Assembly (NCBI GenBank): GCA_029976905.1
Contig: JAPOLW010000047.1
Span: 1-13,535, forward strand
Direction: 5' to 3'
Length of the DNA: 13,535 nucleotides
Source of the DNA: a bacterium
GTDB lineage: Bacteria; Desulfobacterota; Binatia; UBA12015
The notes below the pieces were generated by a model. The model made no database searches and was not told the origin of the DNA. It saw nothing but the letters and a program-made list of their open reading frames with translations. Positions 7,177 to 13,265 of the stretch are shown here, piece after piece; the first letter of the stretch is position 1; each line of letters begins with the position of its first letter. A program made the translations under genes and the position numbers.

Positions 7177-8369
7177 CCGATCACTCCATCGACACGTAGT
7201 GCGCCGATCTCGCGCGAGGAGTAGCCTCCCAGGTCGCCCAGCACCTCGTCGGTATGCTCCCCCAACCGCGCCGCCCGCCGATACTCCGGGCGGACTCCGG
7301 CCATCTTGATCGGATTGGCCACCTGGCCGAGGCGGCCGAAGACGGGATGTTCGATGGCAACCACCATTTCTCGCGCTCGAGCGTGTTCGTCCGCGAGTGC
7401 CTCTTCGACGTCGTACACCGGGCTACACGGTACCACGCCCCGCAGTTTAGCGAGCCAGTCCTTTGTACTGCGGCGACGAAATTCTTCCTCGAGCCGGGCC
7501 AGTAATTCCTCCTGGTTCTCGAGACGCTCCGCGAAACCCGCATAGCGTGGATCGCGAGCGAGCTCGGGCTCTCCGAGTACCTCGCAGAGCCTACGCCAGA
7601 ATTTTTCCTTCATGCACATGACGACAATGTGCCCGTCGGCGGTTGGGAAGATCTGCGCGGGAACCACGCTCTGATGCGCCGAGGCCGCCGTGCGACGCGG
7701 GCGGATGCCTCGGCTGAGATTCCAGGACGCCAGGTAGTTCAGCATGGACAACGCAGTGTCGTAGAGACTGACGTCGATCTCGGTCCCCTTGCCCGACGCC
7801 GCTGACGAGCGCAACGCGATCAGCAGAGCGAGGACCGAGACCAGGCCGGCCGAGAAGTCGACCACCGAGACACCCGATCGTGTCGGTGGCCCCCCGGGCT
7901 CCCCCGTCAGGGCCATGAACCCCGTATAGGCCTGGACCAGGAAATCATATCCCGGCTCCTCCGCCCGTGGTCCGGTCTGACCGAAGCCCGACAGTGAGCA
8001 ACACACGATGCCAGGATGGATCCGCTCGAGTGCGGCGAAGGTGAGCCCCAGTCGCTCGGGTTCACCACCGCGAAGGTTGTTGTACACCGCGTCGCACGAC
8101 GGCACGATCCGGTGGAGGACTTCCTGCCCCCTTGGATGGCGCAGGTCGAGAGCCATGCTGCGGCATCCGCGGTTGAGCGCCTGGTAGTACAGCGAGTCTC
8201 CGTCGGCTGCGAACGGGGGAATCCAGCGCGCCTCGTCGCCGCGCCCGGGCGGTTCGAGCTTGATCACGTCCGCTCCGAGGTCCGACAGCAGACTCAGAGC
8301 CCAGGGCCCGGCGCCGAGTTGGCTCGCAGCCAGGATCCGGACGTCGGACAGTGGGAGGGGAGTCGCCAT
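7173..8369 (-). CDS. CaiB/BaiF family III CoA-transferase
   Basis: Family III CoA-transferases move CoA between acyl-CoA and a free carboxylic acid through an aspartyl-CoA anhydride. The 398 residues include VRILAASQLGAGPWALSLLSDLGADVIKLEPP near the N-terminus (seen as LGADVIKLEPPGRGD at 31-45), LDLRHPRGQEVL at 75-85, SLSGFGQTGP at 125-134 and the catalytic Asp142 in EPGYDFLVQAYTG, the position of Asp169 in formyl-CoA transferase. Length is typical. It is the first structural gene of the block, 57 bases downstream of the iclR stop, and overlaps the LEH-like gene by ATGA. No good Shine-Dalgarno precedes its ATG. Its likely role is activation of the pathway acid to its CoA thioester; an intramolecular transfer as in mesaconyl-CoA C1-C4 transferase is an alternative given the hydratase downstream. 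Confidence 0.93.
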   Translation of the reverse strand: MATPLPLSDVRILAASQLGAGPWALSLLSDLGADVIKLEPPGRGDEARWIPPFAADGDSLYYQALNRGCRSMALDLRHPRGQEVLHRIVPSCDAVYNNLRGGEPERLGLTFAALERIHPGIVCCSLSGFGQTGPRAEEPGYDFLVQAYTGFMALTGEPGGPPTRSGVSVVDFSAGLVSVLALLIALRSSAASGKGTEIDVSLYDTALSMLNYLASWNLSRGIRPRRTAASAHQSVVPAQIFPTADGHIVVMCMKEKFWRRLCEVLGEPELARDPRYAGFAERLENQEELLARLEEEFRRRSTKDWLAKLRGVVPCSPVYDVEEALADEHARAREMVVAIEHPVFGRLGQVANPIKMAGVRPEYRRAARLGEHTDEVLGDLGGYSSREIGALRVDGVIG

Positions 8370-8425
8370 GGGAGCGAAATGGCGAGCCTAGCAGATCACG
8401 GAGGAAACTCCGGGGCGTGCCCCCA

Positions 8426-9193
8426 CTACGCGATCTGTTGGGAGGTGGACTCCTCGTCGAGCGCGTCGAGGTCGACGGTGCGCAGGAAACCGAGCCGCCG
8501 CGAAAGGTCTGCCGCGGCGTGCCGGACCAACGGCACTTGCGAGGGGACCAGGGTCGGCCCATTGCGGCGCTCCTGCCGAGCGATCCCCACCGAGCCTACC
8601 GTGCGCCCGGTTCGATCGACCACCGCCCCGGCCACGAAGGTCGTTCCGCGCAGGAATTCACCGTGGTCCACGGCGACATCCGGACTGCCATCGAGCATCT
8701 TCGGCGGCGTCTGCACCTCCCGAAGTTCGTGGGAGCGAACGGCTTCGAAAAGGCGGCCGAGAGCGCCTCCCTCCGCTGGATACCTTCGGCCTGTCTCGAC
8801 GACGCAGGCATCAGGCCGCGCCACGCAGATAGACACGAAGACGACATCAGCCTCGACGGGCGTCGCAAGCCATGCCGTTTCCCCGGAATCCTTGGTGAGA
8901 CGTTGCAGAATCGGCTGCGCTTCGATGACGAGCGGGCGATGACGCGCTGCTCGCATCCCCAACTCGAAGAGACGCAGCGAGAGGCGAACCTTGCGCCCGC
9001 CCTCCGTCCGTTCGAGAAGACCCAACTGGGTCAGCGTCGAGACGAAACGGCTAGCGGTGCTTTTGTTCAAGCCCACGCGGCGCGCGAGGTCCATGACCCC
9101 CAGTTCGGGAGTCTCCTCGCTGAAGGCCGCCAGAACCCGGCTCGCTTTTTCCAGAGATGCATTACGGTTCGAAGAGGAAGGATGAAATTTCAT
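8426..9193 (-). CDS. IclR-family transcriptional regulator
   Basis: The 255-residue protein has an N-terminal winged helix-turn-helix at about 13-75, with SLEKASRVLAAFSEE, LGVMDLARRVGLNKSTASRFVSTL and LLERTEGGRKVRLSLRLFELG as the recognisable IclR stretches. It is followed by a C-terminal ligand-binding domain with LATPVEADVVFVS at about 109-121 and GTTFVAGAVVDRTGRTVGSVGI later. IclR proteins bind small organic acids and repress or activate adjacent catabolic operons. It lies immediately upstream of the CoA-transferase on the same strand and so probably controls the downstream five genes and itself. Its start codon is part of the perfect palindrome ATGAAATTTCAT (9182-9193), which may be its own operator. 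No strong Shine-Dalgarno is present; GGGA lies about eight bases before the ATG. Confidence 0.93.
   Translation of the reverse strand: MKFHPSSSNRNASLEKASRVLAAFSEETPELGVMDLARRVGLNKSTASRFVSTLTQLGLLERTEGGRKVRLSLRLFELGMRAARHRPLVIEAQPILQRLTKDSGETAWLATPVEADVVFVSICVARPDACVVETGRRYPAEGGALGRLFEAVRSHELREVQTPPKMLDGSPDVAVDHGEFLRGTTFVAGAVVDRTGRTVGSVGIARQERRNGPTLVPSQVPLVRHAAADLSRRLGFLRTVDLDALDEESTSQQIA
9182..9193. promoter_or_regulatory. candidate operator: 12-bp perfect palindrome at the iclR start
   Basis: ATGAAATTTCAT is its own reverse complement and its last three bases are the iclR start codon on the minus strand. The TGAAA/TTTCA half-sites resemble the operators of some IclR-family members (for example the KdgR and IclR boxes, which use TGAAA- or GGAAA-type arms). 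It is AT-rich within GC-rich surroundings. Autoregulation by occupancy is inferred, not shown. Confidence 0.35.
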
Positions 9194-9210
9194 TTCGGTT
9201 CCCGGCCCGA

Positions 9211-9226
9211 TGGGTTGACCGACCCA
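9211..9226. promoter_or_regulatory. inverted repeat in the divergent iclR/TPR intergenic region
   Basis: TGGGT (9211-9215) and ACCCA (9222-9226) form an inverted repeat with a 6-base spacer, and GGT-TG-ACC is nested inside it. It lies in the 57-base gap between the divergent iclR and TPR genes, so it could be a regulator site. A TTGACC at 9215-9220 resembles a -35 element for the plus-strand gene, but no matching -10 is clear. Confidence 0.25.
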
Positions 9227-9250
9227 CCGGATTGCGACGAAGGTAAGTCA

Positions 9251-10069
9251 GTGGCTCAACGGCAGTCAACGCACAAATCTGCGGCATTCGTTCGTCCGCA
9301 TCGAAACCGCGCGCGAACGCTGGTTCTCGCCATAATGCTTGCGGGGGCGTCGGCGCCTTCTCTCGCAGCCACCGAAAGGACTACGGCCGAGAGGACTACG
9401 GCCGAAGACAGTCCGGCGCCCTTGGCCGTGGATCCGAAGGGGGACGCGACCAAAGCACGCCTGGATCCTCCAGATCCTCCGCAGCGGGAATGCACACGGG
9501 AACTCGAAGAAGCGCGCAACTACCTCCAGGCCGGCGAGAAGGCCAACGAGGACGAGGAACGTCGAGAGAACTACGAGCAGGCCACCCATCATGCCGAGCG
9601 TGCCGTGCAACTCTGCCCCAACGACGCCGACGCGCATTTCATCCTCTTCGGCTCGAAGGGGCGCGTCGCACAAATGGGCGGCATCGCAACGGCGGCTCTT
9701 GAACTCGCCTCCCTGAATCGTGAACTCGACGAGGTGTTGCGACTCAACCCCGACCATGCCGACGCCCTGGCCGCACGCGGGGGAATGCTCGTGAAGTTAC
9801 CCCGGCTTCTGGGTGGGAATACGACCGAGGGCATCCGGTATCTCGAACGCGCGACCGTGATCAATCCCAACGGAGCCGGGACGCGCCTGGAGCTTGCCGA
9901 GGCCTACGAGATCGTCGGTCGTGAAGCAGACGCCTGGCGAGTGGGCCGCGAAGCCATCGCGATCGCCGAACGCAAGGGAGAGAGCAAGAAGGCGGCCCGG
10001 GCCCGCAAGTTCATCGAGGAACTCGAGGAGTCTTGTCCCGAGTGCACCCGGGAGACGACGCCCCGGTAG
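9251..10069 (+). CDS. exported TPR-repeat protein
   Basis: From the GTG at 9251, which has GAAGG seven bases upstream, the protein has 272 residues. A basic n-region, a hydrophobic core (about 23-33) and an ASAPSLAA end (33-40) make a Sec signal peptide, so the mature protein is probably periplasmic. A short ERTTA duplication follows (42-51), then helical repeats containing YEQATHHAERAVQLCPNDADAHF, LDEVLRLNPDHADALAARG, and LPRLLGGNTTEGIRYLERA with VINPN. The 'LPRLLGG' connection is shared by a widespread group of bacterial TPR proteins of unknown role. The C-terminus carries CPEC (two cysteines two residues apart). The frame is open much further upstream (to 8351), but that part lies antisense to iclR and lacks TPR or signal character. 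An ATG at 9182 is possible but would put the hydrophobic segment about 60 residues in. Confidence 0.75.
   Translation: MAQRQSTHKSAAFVRPHRNRARTLVLAIMLAGASAPSLAATERTTAERTTAEDSPAPLAVDPKGDATKARLDPPDPPQRECTRELEEARNYLQAGEKANEDEERRENYEQATHHAERAVQLCPNDADAHFILFGSKGRVAQMGGIATAALELASLNRELDEVLRLNPDHADALAARGGMLVKLPRLLGGNTTEGIRYLERATVINPNGAGTRLELAEAYEIVGREADAWRVGREAIAIAERKGESKKAARARKFIEELEESCPECTRETTPR
9374..9403 (+). repeat. 15-bp tandem duplication encoding ERTTA twice
   Basis: Two adjacent 15-base units, GAAAGGACTACGGCC and GAGAGGACTACGGCC, differ at one base. They keep the reading frame and encode ERTTA-ERTTA just after the signal peptide of the TPR protein, so they probably form part of a flexible linker produced by a recent small duplication. 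Confidence 0.85.
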
Positions 10070-10099
10070 CGTTGCCCACGTGGAGAAGGAGGAGAAGCG

Positions 10100-10312
10100 A
10101 TGGTCGAGAAGATCGTCGAGCTGACGGGAACGTCGACGAGCTCGATCGAGGAAGCGGTGGCGCTGGCGGTTTCCCGGGCCTCGGTGACATTGGCCGGAAT
10201 CCGCGAAGCCACGATCACGCAGACGACGGCCCAGGTCGAAGACGGCAAGGTCCGGGGATGGAAGGTCACGGTCAAGGTCGCCTTCACCATCCAGGATCAG
10301 GTCCACGAGTGA
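10100..10312 (+). CDS. dodecin (flavin-binding small protein)
   Basis: The 70-residue protein matches dodecin: EKIVELTGTSTSSIEEAV at 3-20, then ASVTLAGIREATI and a C-terminal VTVKVAFTIQ beta-strand. Dodecins form hollow dodecamers that bind riboflavin, FMN or lumichrome and buffer free flavin. The family is typically 65-75 residues, so this is full length. A strong GGAGGAG lies seven to eight bases before the ATG. The gene begins 30 bases after the TPR stop, and its TGA overlaps the GTG of the metallo-hydrolase (GTGA), so the latter is probably translated by coupling. Confidence 0.93.
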   Translation: MVEKIVELTGTSTSSIEEAVALAVSRASVTLAGIREATITQTTAQVEDGKVRGWKVTVKVAFTIQDQVHE

Positions 10313-11322
10313 CGGAGACTCCGAAGACGGATGCGGCAAAGATCCGGAGTGTGGGCCCCGGTGTTCTCGAGATCTTCCTGCCGCTCCCGTCGAAGCCGTC
10401 GATCATCAATGTCTTCCTCGTCGATTGCGGGGACGGTCGCTGGGCTCTGGTCGACACGGGGGTAGCCCTCGACGCAAGCCGACAGGCCTTTGCGGCGGCG
10501 ATCGCGAGCCAGGGCATCGAAGCCGCATCGATCGAGTGGCTCCTGGGTACCCATCACCATCCCGATCACTTCGGCGCCTCCGAGTCCTTCCGCGAGCAGG
10601 GAGGCCGCTTCGTCCACCTCCACCCGCTCGAAGTCGAACGAATGCAATATTCCTTCGAGGCCGCCGCGGACGACATGATTCGCCACGGGCGCCGCCATGG
10701 CATGCCCATCCCGCCTGAGGTCGAGGGCTCTCCCAAGCCGGCGGAAATCTGGGCCGGTACCTTCCGACCCACCACCCGGATCGATCACCCGCTCGAAGAT
10801 GGCGAGGTCCTCGAATTGGGACGCCGACGCCTCCAGGTCATCTGGACACCCGGGCATACCCCGGGCCATTGCTGCTTTCTCGATCTGGAGAGCCGCATTC
10901 TCTTCGTGGGCGATCATCTCCTCCCCAAGATCACCCCGCACGTCGGCGTCTTCGCTACGGGTCCCCAAAATCCGCTCGGCGATTTTCTTGCCTCCCAGGA
11001 GAAGGTGGCCGCACTCGACGTCTCTCTGGTCTGCCCCGCCCACGGCGCGGTCTATTCGGGGCACCGCCACCGCGCACGACAGATCATCGCCCACCACGAA
11101 TACCGGCTGCGCGAAGCCTCCAACGTCATCCACGCGCGCCCCACCACCGCCTTTGACGCCGCGCGGGAAATCTTCCCCTGGGTCTTCGAAGACGCCGAAG
11201 CGCGCATGCAACGGGGCGCGGCGCTCATGGAGACGCTCGCCCACCTCGAATTGCTGCGCGCACGCGGCGCCGCTCGAGCCGAGGAGCGCGATGGCGTGGT
11301 CTACTACCGAAGCGCGGCCTGA
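10309..11322 (+). CDS. metallo-beta-lactamase-fold hydrolase
   Basis: From the GTG at 10309-10311, overlapping the dodecin stop, the protein has 337 residues. Metal ligands are clear: THHHPDHFG at 81-89 gives the HxHxDH motif (His82, His84, Asp86, His87), GHTPGHCCF at 182-190 gives His187, GDHLLP at 201-206 gives Asp202 and PAHG at 243-246 gives His245. This is a complete dinuclear zinc site of the hydrolytic MBL superfamily. A helical extension follows from about residue 251 to the end, which in related proteins is a winged-helix-like domain. The fold is certain but the substrate is not: glyoxalase II-like thioester hydrolysis or another ester hydrolysis are options. The longer in-frame start at 10033 lies inside the TPR gene and is rejected. 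No signal peptide. Confidence 0.93.
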   Translation: MTETPKTDAAKIRSVGPGVLEIFLPLPSKPSIINVFLVDCGDGRWALVDTGVALDASRQAFAAAIASQGIEAASIEWLLGTHHHPDHFGASESFREQGGRFVHLHPLEVERMQYSFEAAADDMIRHGRRHGMPIPPEVEGSPKPAEIWAGTFRPTTRIDHPLEDGEVLELGRRRLQVIWTPGHTPGHCCFLDLESRILFVGDHLLPKITPHVGVFATGPQNPLGDFLASQEKVAALDVSLVCPAHGAVYSGHRHRARQIIAHHEYRLREASNVIHARPTTAFDAAREIFPWVFEDAEARMQRGAALMETLAHLELLRARGAARAEERDGVVYYRSAA

Positions 11323-11546
11323 CGCGGTGCATCAGGCCCTGCCCGAAAAAGCGGACCGGCGGGGGGCTGGCAGGGGAGAGGAGGAACCCTACCAGCCGCT
11401 TCCGCCGGCCCTGGAAGGCCCGCCAAATTGCGGCCCGATCCGGTTGCGGCGATCGGAGGGGGTGGCGTTCTCCCTTGACGACCGGAACTTCCGTACCTGC
11501 CCGCTTCGACGAGTCGACCTCCTCTAATATTCGACCTCCGCCGACC
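11323..11546. other. 224-base intergenic region with a strong hairpin
   Basis: This gap lies between the end of the metallo-hydrolase (plus strand) and the end of the small exported protein (minus strand), so both flanking genes finish here. It contains the hairpin at 11365-11397 and is otherwise featureless GC-rich sequence, with a short AT-rich patch (TAATATT) near 11525-11531. No credible coding sequence was seen in it. Confidence 0.55.
11365..11397 (+). terminator. possible transcription terminator hairpin without a U-tract
   Basis: GGCTGGCAGGG (11365-11375) pairs with CCCTACCAGCC (11387-11397) in 10 of 11 positions, with one C/A mismatch and an 11-base purine-rich loop. It lies 43 bases after the metallo-hydrolase stop, where a terminator is expected between convergent genes. 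It is not followed by a T run on either strand, so it may act through Rho or mRNA stabilisation instead. Confidence 0.4.
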
Positions 11547-11825
11547 TTATTCAACCACCCGATTTACGCGCAGGTGGAGCAGCCGTCCGGCCTCGTCGAC
11601 CTCCGCCTCGGCCCATTGCCCTCGACGGAGCGAGGAACGAGAGACGGCGCGCGGGCCGCTCATCACCACCGACCCCGGAGTCAGCAGGATACGGACGCCG
11701 TCGATCTCGATTGCGTTCGCGGAAACGAACGACAACACGCCCGCGAGACGGCTGTCGGCTTCGGCCGCTCCGGCGAACCCGAGAAACAGCCCACAAGCCG
11801 CCAGGAGCGGACCTAATCTGCGCAT
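11547..11825 (-). CDS. small exported protein, DUF5666-like
   Basis: The 92-residue product starts at the ATG 11823-11825 with GGGGAG seven bases upstream. A Sec signal peptide covers about 1-23 (LLAACGLFLGFAGAAEA), with an alternative boundary a couple of residues either side. The mature part, about 70 residues, contains LAGVLSFVSANAIEIDGVRILLTPGS and RGQWAEAEVDEAGRLLHLRV, split here for readability. The alternation and the 'siev-G-v-T-l-G-w-v-v' spacing resemble one DUF5666 beta-barrel repeat. The family has no assigned function. It follows the PilX-like gene by 113 bases and may be part of the pilus operon. Upstream in-frame sequence runs through the tandem repeat and is not coding. Confidence 0.7.
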   Translation of the reverse strand: MRRLGPLLAACGLFLGFAGAAEADSRLAGVLSFVSANAIEIDGVRILLTPGSVVMSGPRAVSRSSLRRGQWAEAEVDEAGRLLHLRVNRVVE

Positions 11826-11871
11826 CGGCGTCTCCCCCTGCGGTCTCCGGCGACCGTGTGTCGCGGGTCTC

Positions 11872-11919
11872 GCCTGCGGCGCTCGCCGCCTGCGGCGCTC
11901 GCCGCCTGCGGCGCTCGCC
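11872..11919. repeat. three perfect 16-bp GC-rich tandem repeats
   Basis: The unit GCCTGCGGCGCTCGCC occurs three times without interruption (11872-11887, 11888-11903, 11904-11919), followed by a degenerate copy up to about 11940. Each unit contains the dyad GGCG-CT-CGCC. The array lies between the PilX-like stop and the small exported gene. Sixteen is not a multiple of three, so it encodes no peptide repeat. There are no spacers, so it is not a CRISPR. Confidence 0.9.
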
Positions 11920-11938
11920 AACGCCTGCGCCGCGGCGC

Positions 11939-12430
11939 TCACGTGCCGCAATCCGCGCAGGGCCCCGGCTTGGCCGCCTGCATCTGGACGCGTGCGGCGG
12001 GATCGAGCCCCACCTCGGCCGCGTTCTTCTGGGAATCGAGTTTGAAGAAATACATCTTGCCGAGCCCCTCCCCCTGGCCGAACTGAGCCGCGCGAATCCG
12101 CCCGTCGGTAGTCCGGACCAGCAGATTCCCCGGCAGGGTCCGGTAGGCGACGAAAGAGGCCCGAACGGTCGTGTCCAGATTCGCGGAGGTCCCCGTATGA
12201 TCCGTAAAGCGGTCGGCCATGTCCGGCACGAAGTTCTGCGGCTCGCCCAAAGCGTAGTACGCACCGCCGTCCGCGACGTAGAAGGCGCGCGACGCCTGCT
12301 CGGCCAGAGCGCCGGTGAGGGCCGACATCTGGCCGCTGGTCGTGACCACGAGGGAGAGGGCCGACAAGGCGACGATGATGCCCAGCGCCGCGATCATCAC
12401 GACACCTCGTTCGTTCTGCAGTGTGCTCAC
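11939..12430 (-). CDS. PilX-like type IV pilus assembly protein
   Basis: From the GTG at 12428-12430, with GGAGGGAAG directly upstream, the product has 163 residues. The N-terminus NERGVVMIAALGIIVALSALSL is a hydrophobic helix of the PilX N-terminal type (read as two pieces: NERGVVMIAALG, then IIVALSALSL), followed by SGQMSALTGALAEQ and ASRAFYVADGGAYYAL, the 'AfyvAeaG' signature of PilX-like proteins. The start is 11 bases after the PilW-like stop, so the two are co-transcribed. PilX-like minor pilins assist assembly of the type IV pilus at the inner membrane. The C-terminus ends in PCADCGT, with two cysteines two residues apart. It is shorter than many PilX proteins. The call is by N-terminal resemblance and neighbours. 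Confidence 0.75.
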   Translation of the reverse strand: MSTLQNERGVVMIAALGIIVALSALSLVVTTSGQMSALTGALAEQASRAFYVADGGAYYALGEPQNFVPDMADRFTDHTGTSANLDTTVRASFVAYRTLPGNLLVRTTDGRIRAAQFGQGEGLGKMYFFKLDSQKNAAEVGLDPAARVQMQAAKPGPCADCGT

Positions 12431-12440
12431 CTTCCCTCCT

Positions 12441-13265
12441 TCAACCCAGGTCGTAGCGGAAGGCCAGATTTCGAACGTTGACCTCGGTCGAAACGACCGA
12501 TTGCGCCGCGGGGGCGTCGGGCAGAGGCGCCGGATCCACGGCGACCAGGTCCACCAGAACCGAACGCAGATCGCCCCCGGGTTCATCGGTGACGTTCCCC
12601 TGCTGATCGACGAATCGCAGATCGAGAGCCGCCGCATTGTCCGCCACCACCTCGCCGTTGCGATCGAGGATGGTCCCGTCCCACGTGTATACAATCTCCT
12701 CGATCTGGGTGACGTTGGGACCGATGGGATAGGCCCGCGTCAGCGGCGAGTCCAGGGCGAGCACGATGTCTCCCGCCACGCTGGAAACGCTCACGATCAC
12801 CTTCACCTCCGAACCCAGTCCACTATCCACCAGCACCATTTCCCCGAGCACGAAGGGGTTGGCCTCCGGGGGGTTGACCGTGATGCTGCTGGTCCCGGCG
12901 GCCGCCGCGATCTTGAGGGTGGTCTGGACGGCCGCGAAGGCACCGCGGAGCTTCAACGTCGTGACCCCACCGCTTTCCTCGTATTCGAGCGGGGCCAGAT
13001 CCTCGTCCGCCGAGACGCCCAGCATGCCAAAGCCCGCCATCCGCAGGTCCTGCAGCAGGAGGGTCCCTGCGCCACGACCACTGGACTGCGCATCGGCAAG
13101 TCCGCTCTGGAACGCCGCACTGCGGCCCTGGACGGCCACGGCCCCCCAGCTCGCTCCCAGAACGACGATCCCGATGAACGCCGCCATGAGCAATTCGGCG
13201 ATCGTCATGCCGGACTCGTCACCGAGCACGCGCCACGGGAAAGGGCTGGCATCCGATCGTCTCAT
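12441..13265 (-). CDS. PilW-like minor pilin
   Basis: The 274-residue protein has a type III prepilin signal: a leader of 19 residues ending in DESG, cleaved before MTIAELLMAAFIGIVVLGASW, read as MTIAELLMAAF then IGIVVLGASW. The glutamate at mature position 5 (E24) is the conserved pilin residue. A long, mostly beta-rich periplasmic region follows, ending in VNVRNLAFRYDLG. This N-terminus, the leader and the position between PilV-like and PilX-like genes identify a PilW-type minor pilin, which primes pilus assembly. Its ATG overlaps the upstream TGA (ATGA), and the downstream GTG lies 11 bases after its stop. The leader is longer than the usual 6-10 residues, so an internal start is possible. 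Confidence 0.85.
   Translation of the reverse strand: MRRSDASPFPWRVLGDESGMTIAELLMAAFIGIVVLGASWGAVAVQGRSAAFQSGLADAQSSGRGAGTLLLQDLRMAGFGMLGVSADEDLAPLEYEESGGVTTLKLRGAFAAVQTTLKIAAAAGTSSITVNPPEANPFVLGEMVLVDSGLGSEVKVIVSVSSVAGDIVLALDSPLTRAYPIGPNVTQIEEIVYTWDGTILDRNGEVVADNAAALDLRFVDQQGNVTDEPGGDLRSVLVDLVAVDPAPLPDAPAAQSVVSTEVNVRNLAFRYDLG

Noticed and set aside
5707..7224. A 505-codon open frame on the plus strand.
   Set aside because: It lies antisense to the cyclase, LEH-like and part of other block genes, each of which has clear family motifs; its translation shows no recognisable domain, and long antisense frames are common in GC-rich DNA.
8351..9250. N-terminal extension of the TPR protein frame by about 300 codons.
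   Set aside because: It overlaps iclR on the other strand and would bury the signal peptide in the middle of the protein; the GTG at 9251 has a good ribosome binding site.
10297..11244. A 315-codon open frame on the minus strand.
   Set aside because: It is antisense to the metallo-hydrolase with its complete metal site and shows no domain features.
11872..11940. CRISPR array.
   Set aside because: The repeats are 16 bp and directly adjacent without spacers, and there are no cas genes in the window.
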